Below, one piece after another: positions 6,338 to 14,532 of a DNA stretch of 19,600 nucleotides. A program made the translations under genes and the position numbers. Within the stretch, counting starts at the first letter, position 1. Each line of letters starts with the position of its first letter. The notes under the pieces are model-generated. The model did not search any database, was not told where the DNA came from, and saw only the letters and a program-made list of their open reading frames with translations. Origin of the DNA: an uncultured Simplicispira sp. (GTDB lineage Bacteria > Pseudomonadota > Gammaproteobacteria > Burkholderiales > Burkholderiaceae_C); assembly GCA_903882725.1 (NCBI GenBank), contig CAIRYF010000481.1, positions 1-19,600 of the forward strand, given 5' to 3'.

Positions 6338-8238
6338 ACACCACCCCATCCAGCGCCCGCTACACCATCGGCATTGACCTGGGCACCACGCACTGCGCGC
6401 TGTCGTGGCTAGACACCCACGCCAGCGATGGCGAAAACACCGTGCAAGGCGTGCTGGCCGTGCCGCAGCTGACCAGCCCCGGCAGTGTGGAAAGCGCGCA
6501 GCTGCTGCCGTCGTTTATCTACCTGCCGCACGAGAGCGAACTCGCCCCTGGCGACTTGGCACTGCCGTGGACCGCTGACCAAGACTTTGCCGTCGGCGAA
6601 TTTGCGCGCACGCGCGGGGCGGCAACACCCATTCGCCTCGTCTCCAGCGCCAAAAGCTGGCTGTGCCACCCCGGCGTTGACCGGCGCAGCAACCTGCTGC
6701 CCGCCGAAGCACCGCCCGAAGTGGCGCGCATCTCGCCGCTGGAGGCCTCGACACGCTACCTCAGCCACCTGCGCGCTGCGTGGGACGCGCAGCACCCGGA
6801 CGCGCCGCTGGCGGCGCAAGACGTCACGGTCACCATTCCGGCCTCGTTCGACCCAGCGGCGCGCGAACTGACGGCGCAAGCGGCGCAGGCCGCTGGTCTG
6901 GCACAGCTCACGCTGCTGGAAGAGCCGCAAGCGGCGCTGTACAGCTGGATTGAACGCAGCAACGGCGCATGGCGCAAAGAAGTGCGCAGCGGCGACGTGC
7001 TGCTGGTGGTGGACGTGGGCGGCGGCACCACCGACTTGTCGCTGATTGCTGTGCTGGAGCAAGACGGCAACTTGGAGTTGCAACGCATCGCCGTCGGTGA
7101 ACACATCTTGCTCGGCGGCGACAACATGGACTTGGCGCTGGCCTATGGCACCGCGCGCAAATTGGCCCAACAGGGCAAACAACTCAACCCATGGCAAACC
7201 CGCGCGCTGGCCCACGCCTGCCGCAGCGCCAAAGAAACCCTGCTGGGTGACGCCAGCGTGGACAGCGTGCCGGTGGTGGTGCCCAGCCGGGGCGCCAAGC
7301 TGATTGGTGGTGCCATCCGCACCGAAGTCACCCGCGCCGAGCTGGAAGCCACACTGCTGGAAGGCTTCTTTCCGCCTGCCGCCGTGTCCGACCAGCCCCT
7401 CAACCGCGCCCGTGGCGCACTGACGCAGCTGGGCCTGCCGTATGCGCAAGATGGCGCCGTCACCCGCCACTTGGCCGCCTTCTTGACGCGCCAAGTGGGT
7501 GCCACCGCCGAGCTAAAAATGCAGACCGGCTTCGTCAACCACGCCCCCACGGCCAACGCCAACGCAGCCAGCTTTTTGCACCCGACGGCGGTGCTGTTCA
7601 ACGGCGGCGTGCTCAAGTCGGGACAAATTGCCCAGCGCCTGCAATCGGTGCTCAACGGCTGGCTGGCGGCAGAAGGCGCAGCACCGGCACGCTTGCTCAA
7701 CGGCGCTGATTTGGACTTGGCAGTAGCGCGCGGCGCAGCCTATTACGGCTACGTGCGCCGGGGCCGGGGCGTGCGCATTCGCGGCGGCACGGCGCAGTCG
7801 TATTACGTGGCGGTAGATTCATCGATGCCGGCCATTCCGGGCATGGAGCCACCGATTCAAGCGCTGTGCTTGGCACCGTTTGGCATGGAAGAAGGCACCG
7901 ATGTCGGTCTGCCGGGTCAAGAATTTGGCTTGGTGGTGGGCGAGCCGGTGCGCTTGCGTTTCTTTGGCTCCTCCGTGCGCCGTCAAGACCAAGTGGGCAC
8001 CCTGCTGGATTTTTGGAGCGCCGACGAACTGCACGAGCTGCAAGAAATCCAAGCCACCCTGCCCACCCAAGGGCGCGCCGTTGGCGAAGTGGTGCGCGTG
8101 CAACTGCACGCCCACATCACCACCACCGGCACGCTAGAGCTTCAAGCCCTGCCCATCAACGCCCAAGGCCAACCCGGCAACGAGCGCTGGAAGGTTGCGC
8201 TGGACACGCGCCACGGCGCCACCCCCGCACAGGCATGA
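6334..8238 (+). CDS. Atypical Hsp70-family protein (first of a tandem pair)
   Basis: A 634-aa actin-fold ATPase. The GTG start (6334-6336) overlaps the DUF2760 stop and has a strong Shine-Dalgarno (GGAGG, 6322-6326). Nucleotide-binding motifs are phosphate-1 IGIDLGTTH (12-20), the SSAKSW segment with Lys107 in the place of the catalytic Lys of DnaK, phosphate-2 VVDVGGGTTDLSLI (225-238), GEHILLGGDNMD (255-266), RSAKETLL (297-304) and the adenosine-motif counterpart LFNGGVLKSG (421-430). After about residue 488 a beta-rich region (to about 605, with GTLELQAL) looks like a reduced substrate-binding beta-domain. No helical lid and no DnaK-like C-terminal tail are visible. The likely location is the cytoplasm. 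Client and cofactors are unknown, and no J-domain or GrpE gene is nearby. It is coupled to the second Hsp70 by an ATGA overlap at its stop. Confidence 0.92.
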   Translation: MNTTPSSARYTIGIDLGTTHCALSWLDTHASDGENTVQGVLAVPQLTSPGSVESAQLLPSFIYLPHESELAPGDLALPWTADQDFAVGEFARTRGAATPIRLVSSAKSWLCHPGVDRRSNLLPAEAPPEVARISPLEASTRYLSHLRAAWDAQHPDAPLAAQDVTVTIPASFDPAARELTAQAAQAAGLAQLTLLEEPQAALYSWIERSNGAWRKEVRSGDVLLVVDVGGGTTDLSLIAVLEQDGNLELQRIAVGEHILLGGDNMDLALAYGTARKLAQQGKQLNPWQTRALAHACRSAKETLLGDASVDSVPVVVPSRGAKLIGGAIRTEVTRAELEATLLEGFFPPAAVSDQPLNRARGALTQLGLPYAQDGAVTRHLAAFLTRQVGATAELKMQTGFVNHAPTANANAASFLHPTAVLFNGGVLKSGQIAQRLQSVLNGWLAAEGAAPARLLNGADLDLAVARGAAYYGYVRRGRGVRIRGGTAQSYYVAVDSSMPAIPGMEPPIQALCLAPFGMEEGTDVGLPGQEFGLVVGEPVRLRFFGSSVRRQDQVGTLLDFWSADELHELQEIQATLPTQGRAVGEVVRVQLHAHITTTGTLELQALPINAQGQPGNERWKVALDTRHGATPAQA

Positions 8239-11153
8239 GCCGCCCGATGCCGACCCCCGCCGCGCGCTACACCGTCGGCATCGACCTGGGCACCAGCCAC
8301 ACTGTCGTCGCTTATGCCGACAGTGGTGACCGTGGCAACAGCATCCACCTGCTGCCGATAGACCAGCTGATTGGCCCCGGCGAAGTGGCTGCGCCAGCGC
8401 TGCTGCCATCTGTGCGCTACCACCCCGCGCGGGGTGAGCTCAACGCCGCTGATGTGGTGCTGCCGTGGCAAGCGTCCAGTGCGGCGGATGCAGCGGTCTT
8501 GGGCCGCTACGCCCGCGACTTGGGCGCGCAAGTGCCGGGCCGCTTGGTCAGCAGCGCCAAAAGCTGGCTGTCGCACCCCGGCGTCGATCGCAGCGCCGCC
8601 ATCCTGCCGTGGGGTGCAGAGAGCGATGTGGCCAAAATATCGCCCGTCGCCGCCAGCGCCAGCTATCTGGCCCATGTCCACGCGGCATGGAATGCCCGCT
8701 TTCCAAAGGCACCACTGGCGCAACAAGACATCGTGCTGACGGTGCCCGCCTCGTTTGACGAAGGCGCGCGCGCCCTGACGCTGCAAGCCGCACGCGATGC
8801 CGGTTTGGCCACCCTGCGCCTGCTGGAAGAGCCGCAAGCGGCCTTTCACGACTGGTTGTTTTGCCAGCGCCAGCAACTGGCCGCGCAACTGCACGGCGTC
8901 ACTCAGGTACTGGTCTGTGACGTCGGCGGCGGCACTACCGACCTGACGCTGATTCAGGTCGAACACGACAGACCAACAGCCAACGCCCTGCCGCGCCTGA
9001 CCCGCATCGGCGTCGGCGAGCATTTGATGCTCGGCGGCGACAACATGGACTTGGCGCTGGCCCACCACGTCGAACGCACGCTGGGCCAGCCAGACAAGCA
9101 GGAGCGCAGCACGCGCCTGACAGCCGCGCGTTTTGCCCAACTGGTGCAGCGCTGCCGCAGCGCCAAAGAACTGCTGCTGGGCGCTGATGCGCCAGCGCAC
9201 ACCAACATCACCCTGCTGGGCGGCGGGGCGCAACTGATTGGCGGCGCACGTTCGGTCACGCTAACGCGCACCGAGGTGGAACGCTTGGTGGTCGATGGCT
9301 TTATGCCGCAAGAGGGTGCCGACGTGCGCCCACAGCGGCGCAGCGGTGGATTGGTCGAACTGGGCTTGCCCTACCCGGCAGACGCTGCCATCACGCGCCA
9401 CCTCGCCGCTTTTTTGCAGCGCCACAGCAGCGCAGCCAACACAGAACTAACGGTGCCCGACACCTTGCTGCTCAACGGCGGCGTCTTTCGCGCCCCAGCG
9501 CTGGCGCGGCGGCTGGAGCAGGTGCTGACACAGTGGCGTGGTGCCCCGGTGCGCGTGCTGCAGCACAGCGACCCCGATACCGCCGTAGCGCGTGGTGCTG
9601 TCGCTTATGCCTTGGTGCGGGCCGGGCGCGCGCCGCAACTGGGCAGTGGTATTGGCGGCGGCGCGGCGCGCAGCTATTTTTTGCTGCTGGAGGGCGGCAA
9701 AAAAGACGCCGCTGGCAAAACTTCCGCCCGCGCCATTTGCGTGCTGCCGCGCGGCACCGACACCGCCATCGAAGTGCCGCTGCACGGCCACAGCTTTGCT
9801 CTGCGCTTGGGACAGGCAGTGCGCTTTCATTTGGTGGCGTCCGCTGCCAACACGCCGTGGCAAGCGGGCGATGTCATCGACTTGCCCGCACCCCACACCA
9901 GCAACAACGCTAACGACAGCGAAGACAGCAACGCCGCCGCCTTCGTCTATCTGCCGCCGCTGGAAACCGTGCTGCCCGCCATCTCCGGCCAGCGCCGCAG
10001 CAGCGTCACCGTGCAACTGAGCGCCACCATGACCGAAGTCGGCACGCTGGAAATGCACTGCACCCACGCCGACGCCAATGGCAGCGCTGATGGCGCGGCG
10101 CAGCGCTGGCTGCTGGCGTTTCAAGTGCGCCGCCATGCCCAAGGCAGTAACACGGTCGACAGCGCCAGCGCAGAGGACAGCGCAGAGAACAGCGCCGCCC
10201 ATCCCCGCTTGACCCAAGCCATCGACCTGATTGAGCGCGTCTTTGGCACCGCCACCCCCCAGCATCCCGTCACCGCCAAAGAAGTGCGCCAGCTGCGCAG
10301 CACGCTAGAGCGCCTACTGGGTGCGCGCGACACATGGAGCCTGGCGCTGCTGCGCACGCTGTTTGACGCCCTGTGGGCGCGCGCACGCCGGCGTCGGCGC
10401 AGCGCCGAGCACGAGCGCGTCTGGCTCAACTTGGCTGGCTACTGCCTGCGCCCCGGCATGGGCACGCCGCTGGATGCTTGGCGCATCGAGCAAATCTGGC
10501 CGCTGTTTGCCCAAGGCATCCAATACACCGCCGAAAGCCGCAACTGGTCAGAGTGGTGGACGCTATGGCGCCGCGCCGCTGGCGGCTTGAACGAAGCGCA
10601 GCAGCTGCAAATTTTGGAAACCTTGGCCGGTCACTTGGAAGACACCGACGCTGGCAAACGCGCGCACCACCCGGTGCAAGGCAGCTACGACGACATGGTG
10701 CGACTGGCCGCGCTGCTGGAGCAACTGCCCGGCCAGCACCGCGCAGAAACCGGCCGCTGGGTGATGGAGCGTCTGCAACGCCCGGACGAGAACCCGCAAA
10801 CCTGGTGGGCGCTGGGGCGGCTTGGTGCGCGTGTGCCGCTGTACGGCAGCGCCCACACCGTGGTGCCCACCGAGATTGCCAGCCAATGGCTGCAAGCTCT
10901 GCTGGCGCTGGACTGGAAAGCTGTCGAACCAGCCGCCTTCGCCGCCGCCCAAATCGCCCGCATGAGCGGCGACCGCAGCCGCGACCTAGCGCCCGAACTG
11001 CGCGAACAAGTCGCCCGCCGCCTAACGGCCAGCAAAGCCCCGGCCAGCTGGGCGGCAATGGTGCAAACCGCTGTGCAGTTAGACGAAGCCGACCAGCGCC
11101 GCAGCTTTGGCGAAGCCCTGCCGCCGGGGCTGAAGTGGCTGGGCAGTGATTGA
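8235..11153 (+). CDS. Atypical Hsp70 with C-terminal DUF3731-like helical domain (second of pair)
   Basis: A 972-aa protein starting at ATG 8235, which overlaps the upstream stop (ATGA). The frame stays open far upstream within the preceding gene, but the Hsp70 motifs start just after this ATG. Motifs are VGIDLGTSHT (14-23), SSAKSWLSHPGVDR with Lys109 (106-119), LVCDVGGGTTDLTLI (226-240), GEHLMLGGDNMDLALA (261-276), RSAKELLLGA (308-317) and LLNGGVFRAP (412-421). A beta-rich part (about 480-632) carries low-complexity Asn/Ser/Asp insertions (555-567 and 637-655). From about 657 to 968 comes a Trp- and Arg-rich helical domain (for example VWLNLAGYCLRPGMG, WSEWWTLWRR, TWWALGRLGARVPLYG) matching what I recall as DUF3731. 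That domain replaces the usual lid and is the most distinctive part of the operon. ATPase activity is likely; client and function are unknown. Confidence 0.9.
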   Translation: MSRPMPTPAARYTVGIDLGTSHTVVAYADSGDRGNSIHLLPIDQLIGPGEVAAPALLPSVRYHPARGELNAADVVLPWQASSAADAAVLGRYARDLGAQVPGRLVSSAKSWLSHPGVDRSAAILPWGAESDVAKISPVAASASYLAHVHAAWNARFPKAPLAQQDIVLTVPASFDEGARALTLQAARDAGLATLRLLEEPQAAFHDWLFCQRQQLAAQLHGVTQVLVCDVGGGTTDLTLIQVEHDRPTANALPRLTRIGVGEHLMLGGDNMDLALAHHVERTLGQPDKQERSTRLTAARFAQLVQRCRSAKELLLGADAPAHTNITLLGGGAQLIGGARSVTLTRTEVERLVVDGFMPQEGADVRPQRRSGGLVELGLPYPADAAITRHLAAFLQRHSSAANTELTVPDTLLLNGGVFRAPALARRLEQVLTQWRGAPVRVLQHSDPDTAVARGAVAYALVRAGRAPQLGSGIGGGAARSYFLLLEGGKKDAAGKTSARAICVLPRGTDTAIEVPLHGHSFALRLGQAVRFHLVASAANTPWQAGDVIDLPAPHTSNNANDSEDSNAAAFVYLPPLETVLPAISGQRRSSVTVQLSATMTEVGTLEMHCTHADANGSADGAAQRWLLAFQVRRHAQGSNTVDSASAEDSAENSAAHPRLTQAIDLIERVFGTATPQHPVTAKEVRQLRSTLERLLGARDTWSLALLRTLFDALWARARRRRRSAEHERVWLNLAGYCLRPGMGTPLDAWRIEQIWPLFAQGIQYTAESRNWSEWWTLWRRAAGGLNEAQQLQILETLAGHLEDTDAGKRAHHPVQGSYDDMVRLAALLEQLPGQHRAETGRWVMERLQRPDENPQTWWALGRLGARVPLYGSAHTVVPTEIASQWLQALLALDWKAVEPAAFAAAQIARMSGDRSRDLAPELREQVARRLTASKAPASWAAMVQTAVQLDEADQRRSFGEALPPGLKWLGSD

Positions 11154-11176
11154 TTCCAATAGCAAAGGTGCCCCCC

Positions 11177-12292
11177 TCAAACCACCATCGCTGGCACGCG
11201 CGGCGCTACGGCGCACATCAGCTCGTAGCCGACAGTGCCCGCCGCTTGCGCGACGTCATCAATCGCCAGCACCGCGCCGTTGTCGGCGCGGCCCCACAGC
11301 GTGACTTCGCTGCCAAAGCCGACCTCGATGCCAGCGGCTATCACCGGATTCAAGTCCACCGTCACCAAGTCCATGCTGACACGACCCACCAGCCGCGTGC
11401 GGATGCCGTTGACCAGCACGGGCGTGCCGGTGCCGGCGTGGCGCGGATAGCCGTCGGCATAACCGCAGGCTGCAACGCCGATGGTGGTCAACTGATCGGC
11501 AGTGAAGCAGGAGCCGTAGCCAACGCTGTCGCCCGCTTGCAATTGCTGCAGCGCAACCAAGCGCGTGGTCAACGTCATGGCGGGTTGCAGACCCCAATCG
11601 GCGCTGCTGTGCTCAGGATGGTCAGGAGCGCTGCCGTACAACACGATGCCAGCGCGCACCCAGTCGGCTGCCGGGCTGCTGGGCACGGATGCACCCGCAT
11701 AACGCAGCACGCCGGCGCTGTTGCACAGGCTGCGCTCGCCGGGCAGGTCTTGCGTGGCGGCGTCAAAGACGGCGACTTGGTGGGCAATACCGCGCGCGCC
11801 GTCAGCGTCAGAAAAATGGGTGATAAACGAAATTTCATCGACCTGCGGCAATGCGTTGAGCCGCGCCCAAGCGCTGCGAAAGCGCTGCGGCGTAAAACCC
11901 AAGCGGTTCATGCCGGAGTTCATCTTCAAAAAGACGCGGTGGCCTAGCTGCGTTTTGTGCGCCGCCAACATATCAATTTGCTCGTCGCAGTGGATGGTGT
12001 GCCACAGCCCCAGGCGCGAGCACAACTCTAAATCGCGCGCCTCAAACACACCCTCCAGCAGCAGCAGCGGGCCGCGCCAGCCGAGGTGGCGCAGACTTTG
12101 CGCCTCTTGCAAGTCCAGCATGGCAAAGCCGTCAGCGCCGCGCAGACCATCCAACACGCGCTCAACGCCGTGGCCGTAGGCGTTGGCTTTGACCACCGCC
12201 CAGACCTGCGCATCGGGCGCGGCGCGGCGCACGCGGGCCAAGTTGTGTTGCAAAGCGCTGGTATGAATCAAGGCACGGATGGGACGCGGCAT
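11177..12292 (-). CDS. alr: Alanine racemase (PLP-dependent)
   Basis: A 371-aa fold-type III PLP enzyme converting L-Ala to D-Ala for peptidoglycan. ATG 12292 was chosen because [22 protein letters not shown] matches Alr/DadX starts; upstream the frame opens only from a TTG. The PLP Lys is Lys35 in [12 protein letters not shown] and the second catalytic base is Tyr259 in [10 protein letters not shown]. Other conserved parts are [11 protein letters not shown] (123-133), VRAGIVLYG (212-220), [10 protein letters not shown] and [11 protein letters not shown] (303-313). The length is typical. It is convergent with the chaperone operon (23-bp gap) and divergent from lplT (167-bp gap). No strong Shine-Dalgarno precedes the ATG. 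A catabolic DadX role cannot be excluded, but no dadA is present. Confidence 0.95.
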   Translation of the reverse strand: MPRPIRALIHTSALQHNLARVRRAAPDAQVWAVVKANAYGHGVERVLDGLRGADGFAMLDLQEAQSLRHLGWRGPLLLLEGVFEARDLELCSRLGLWHTIHCDEQIDMLAAHKTQLGHRVFLKMNSGMNRLGFTPQRFRSAWARLNALPQVDEISFITHFSDADGARGIAHQVAVFDAATQDLPGERSLCNSAGVLRYAGASVPSSPAADWVRAGIVLYGSAPDHPEHSSADWGLQPAMTLTTRLVALQQLQAGDSVGYGSCFTADQLTTIGVAACGYADGYPRHAGTGTPVLVNGIRTRLVGRVSMDLVTVDLNPVIAAGIEVGFGSEVTLWGRADNGAVLAIDDVAQAAGTVGYELMCAVAPRVPAMVV

Positions 12293-12459
12293 GGCAGGAG
12301 AGCAAAGTGAAGCGAGGGCGAGCACGCAAATAAGAAGGCGCAATTCTGGCACTGGCGCGTGCAGAGCGCGTGATATAACCGCCAATCACGCCACGATAGC
12401 CCTTCAAGGCTCCACATTTATCAGTTCATCCAAGCCCAGGATGACCGTTTAGTCATGCG

Positions 12460-13764
12460 ATGAAGCGCGGATTTTTTACCATCATGTCGGCGCAGTTTTT
12501 CAGCTCGCTGGCCGACAACGCGCTGTTTGTCGCTGCGGTACAACTGCTGATCTCCAGTGGTGCCCCCGATTGGCAAAGCGCCGCTTTGGTGCCGATGTTT
12601 GCGCTGTTTTATGTGCTGCTGGCACCGTTTGTTGGTGCTTTTGCCGACGCCCTGCCCAAGGGGCGCGTCATGCTGATCAGCAACGCCATCAAAATTGGCG
12701 GCTGCTTGATGATGCTGTTTGGCGCGCACCCTTTGATGGCCTACGCCATCGTCGGCCTGGGCGCTGCCGCTTATTCGCCCGCCAAATACGGCATCCTGAC
12801 CGAGCTGCTACCGGCCTCGCAATTGGTCAAAGCCAATGGCTGGATCGAGGGGCTGACCATCGCCTCGATCATTTTGGGCGTGCTGCTGGGCGGGCAATTG
12901 GTCGGGCCGCTGCTGTCGCAGCCGCTGCTGTCCATCGATATTCCATGGTTCGACACCGGCATCAACACCCCCGCCCAAGCGGCGATTGCCACCTTGATTG
13001 CGGTGTACGTGGTGGCCGCTTGGTTCAACCTGCGCATTCCGCTCACCGGCGTAGAAATGCGCCCGCTGCGCCACGACAGCAGTTGCAGCGTGCTGGGCAA
13101 TGCGCTGGCGCTGCTGCCCGATTTTTGGACCTGCAACTGCCGCCTGTGGAGTGACAAGCTGGGGCAGATTTCGCTGTCCACCACCACCCTGTTTTGGGGC
13201 GCAGGGGGCAACCTCAAATTCATCGTGCTGGCCTGGGCCGGTGTGGCGCTGGGCTACAACACCACGCAAGCCTCGGCACTGACTGGCGTGGTGGCGATTG
13301 GCACCGCAGCGGGTGCCATTTTGGCCTCGATGCGGATGCGCCTGGACATTGCCACGCGCGTGATTCCGCTGGGCATTGCCATGGGCGTGCTGCTGGTGCT
13401 GATGGTATTTATCAACAGCATTTGGGTGGCAGTGCCGTTTTTGATTGTGCTGGGTGGGCTGGGCGGCTATTTGGTGGTGCCGATGAACGCGCTGCTACAG
13501 CACCGCGGCCACAACCTGATGGGCGCGGGGCGCTCGATTGCGGTGCAAAACTTCAACGAGCAGGCGGCCATTTTGGGTCTGGGCTTGCTCTACAGCCTGT
13601 CGCTCAAACTGGGGCTGTCGGTGTTTGGCGCTATCACTGTGTTTGGCGTGGTGGTGGCCGGTGCCATGTGGCTGATTCGCTTTTGGCATTTGTACAACTG
13701 CAAATACCACCGCGGTGCCGTCACGCACCTGCTGCGCATTGCACGGCGCGATAAGCAGCACTAA
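12460..13764 (+). CDS. lplT: Lysophospholipid transporter LplT (MFS)
   Basis: A 434-aa major-facilitator protein of the inner membrane with about 11-12 hydrophobic segments. The N-terminus AQFFSSLADNALFVAAV (11-27), the loop GAFADALPKGRVML (59-72) in the position of MFS motif A, and GAAAYSPAKYGILTELLP (101-118) with QLVKANGWIEG (121-131) are diagnostic of LplT. LplT flips lysophospholipids such as lyso-PE inward for re-acylation. In Escherichia coli it is paired with the acyltransferase/acyl-ACP synthetase Aas; no aas gene is seen next to it here, so the acyltransferase must be encoded elsewhere or the role is modified. A cysteine cluster (SCSVLGNALALLPDFWTCNC, around residues 207-226) in the central cytoplasmic loop is unusual. 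It is divergent from alr and convergent with the L,D-transpeptidase. Confidence 0.92.
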   Translation: MKRGFFTIMSAQFFSSLADNALFVAAVQLLISSGAPDWQSAALVPMFALFYVLLAPFVGAFADALPKGRVMLISNAIKIGGCLMMLFGAHPLMAYAIVGLGAAAYSPAKYGILTELLPASQLVKANGWIEGLTIASIILGVLLGGQLVGPLLSQPLLSIDIPWFDTGINTPAQAAIATLIAVYVVAAWFNLRIPLTGVEMRPLRHDSSCSVLGNALALLPDFWTCNCRLWSDKLGQISLSTTTLFWGAGGNLKFIVLAWAGVALGYNTTQASALTGVVAIGTAAGAILASMRMRLDIATRVIPLGIAMGVLLVLMVFINSIWVAVPFLIVLGGLGGYLVVPMNALLQHRGHNLMGAGRSIAVQNFNEQAAILGLGLLYSLSLKLGLSVFGAITVFGVVVAGAMWLIRFWHLYNCKYHRGAVTHLLRIARRDKQH

Positions 13765-13817
13765 AATTTTGATAGCAACTAGCGCTTATCAGTAAAGGGC
13801 TAGAGCCCTATTTGGCT
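13764..13817 (+). repeat. Dispersed intergenic repeat, copy 4, with hairpin
   Basis: Plus-strand copy: AAAATTTTGATAGCAACTAG, then CGCTTATCAGTAAAGGGC, then TAGAGCCCTATTTGGCTC. AGGGCT (13796-13801) and AGCCCT (13804-13809) are exact inverse complements and can form a small hairpin. It fills the 56-bp gap between the convergent lplT and L,D-transpeptidase genes, where it could act as a modest two-way transcription stop. That role is inference. Confidence 0.6.
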
Positions 13818-13820
13818 CTA

Positions 13821-14522
13821 TTAATCGTAGGAACCGAAGACTTCGCGGGCCAAACGGGTTTCGGGCAGCACATACACAATGCCGTCCGTGCCGGTAAAGG
13901 CGGGACTGAGCACGTTTTCATAAAACTTCACCGGCAGGTTGATGCAGCCATAAGAAATTCGGCGCTCGGCGGGCGACGAACTGGCCAGCCTTTGGGCGCG
14001 ATGCTCTTTGGCATTACTGGTGACGACGCGGTGCATAGAGATGGCCGTGTCGTAGTCCACCCACAAAATTTCTTCCCCTTTGAGGCTTTTGTCTAAGTGG
14101 GCTACAAACCGTCCAGCCGGCGTGGTGCGCTCCTCGGGCCGAATGGCCGACAGCTTCTTGGTGCCGATGCCAGGCACAGAGTGATCACCTATGGCCAGTC
14201 CGAGCAGGGCGGAAGATGCCCCGCGCAGCAATCCCTGTGCATCGAACACGAAGACTTGGGCCTCGCGCTTGTCCACGATAACAAAAGGCTTGTTGAGGTT
14301 GTCGCCCGAATCGAGCACCCAATCGGCCACGTGCTGGGCTTCTTGGGAGGCTTTGGCCTGTTCAAAGTTGGCGCGCTTGGGGTTTTTGCCCAGCACAGTG
14401 GGCGCGGGCAAGAGCCCAGCATCATGTGATGCGTGCGCTGGGGTACACACCAATCCTGCAGCCAGCAGGCCCTGAAAAATTTGTCGGATCATGCGGGCCG
14501 GTATTTTTTCAGGGCTTTGCAT
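13821..14522 (-). CDS. L,D-transpeptidase (YkuD-type), periplasmic
   Basis: A 233-aa protein. ATG 14522 is preferred because AAGAAAG lies upstream at suitable spacing; ATG 14492 (MIRQIFQG) is an alternative, and either gives a signal peptide ending at about AHA (residues 29-31). The mature part has FVIVDKREAQVFVFD (80-94), TTPAGRFVAHLD (133-144), ISMHRVV with His164 (161-167) and the catalytic segment RRISYGCINLPVKFYENV (187-204) with nucleophile Cys193. Family enzymes form 3-3 peptidoglycan crosslinks or attach proteins to peptidoglycan. The usual SHGC is SYGC here, and the spacing from His164 to the Cys motif is longer than in classical YkuD. The gene starts 10 bp after the TpsA stop on the same strand, suggesting co-transcription with the two-partner secretion genes. 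Confidence 0.88.
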   Translation of the reverse strand: MQSPEKIPARMIRQIFQGLLAAGLVCTPAHASHDAGLLPAPTVLGKNPKRANFEQAKASQEAQHVADWVLDSGDNLNKPFVIVDKREAQVFVFDAQGLLRGASSALLGLAIGDHSVPGIGTKKLSAIRPEERTTPAGRFVAHLDKSLKGEEILWVDYDTAISMHRVVTSNAKEHRAQRLASSSPAERRISYGCINLPVKFYENVLSPAFTGTDGIVYVLPETRLAREVFGSYD

Positions 14523-14532
14523 CGCTGCTTTC

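Noticed and set aside
7866..8234. A 123-codon upstream extension of the second Hsp70 gene
   Set aside because: It lies wholly inside the first Hsp70 gene in another frame. Its residues are shadow-like, and the ATG at 8235 directly precedes the phosphate-1 motif.
12293..12385. N-terminal extension of alanine racemase that looks like a signal peptide ([14 protein letters not shown])
   Set aside because: It would need a TTG start, and family alignment begins at MPRPIRAL. A periplasmic broad-spectrum racemase would show other features, so the hydrophobic stretch is probably coincidence.
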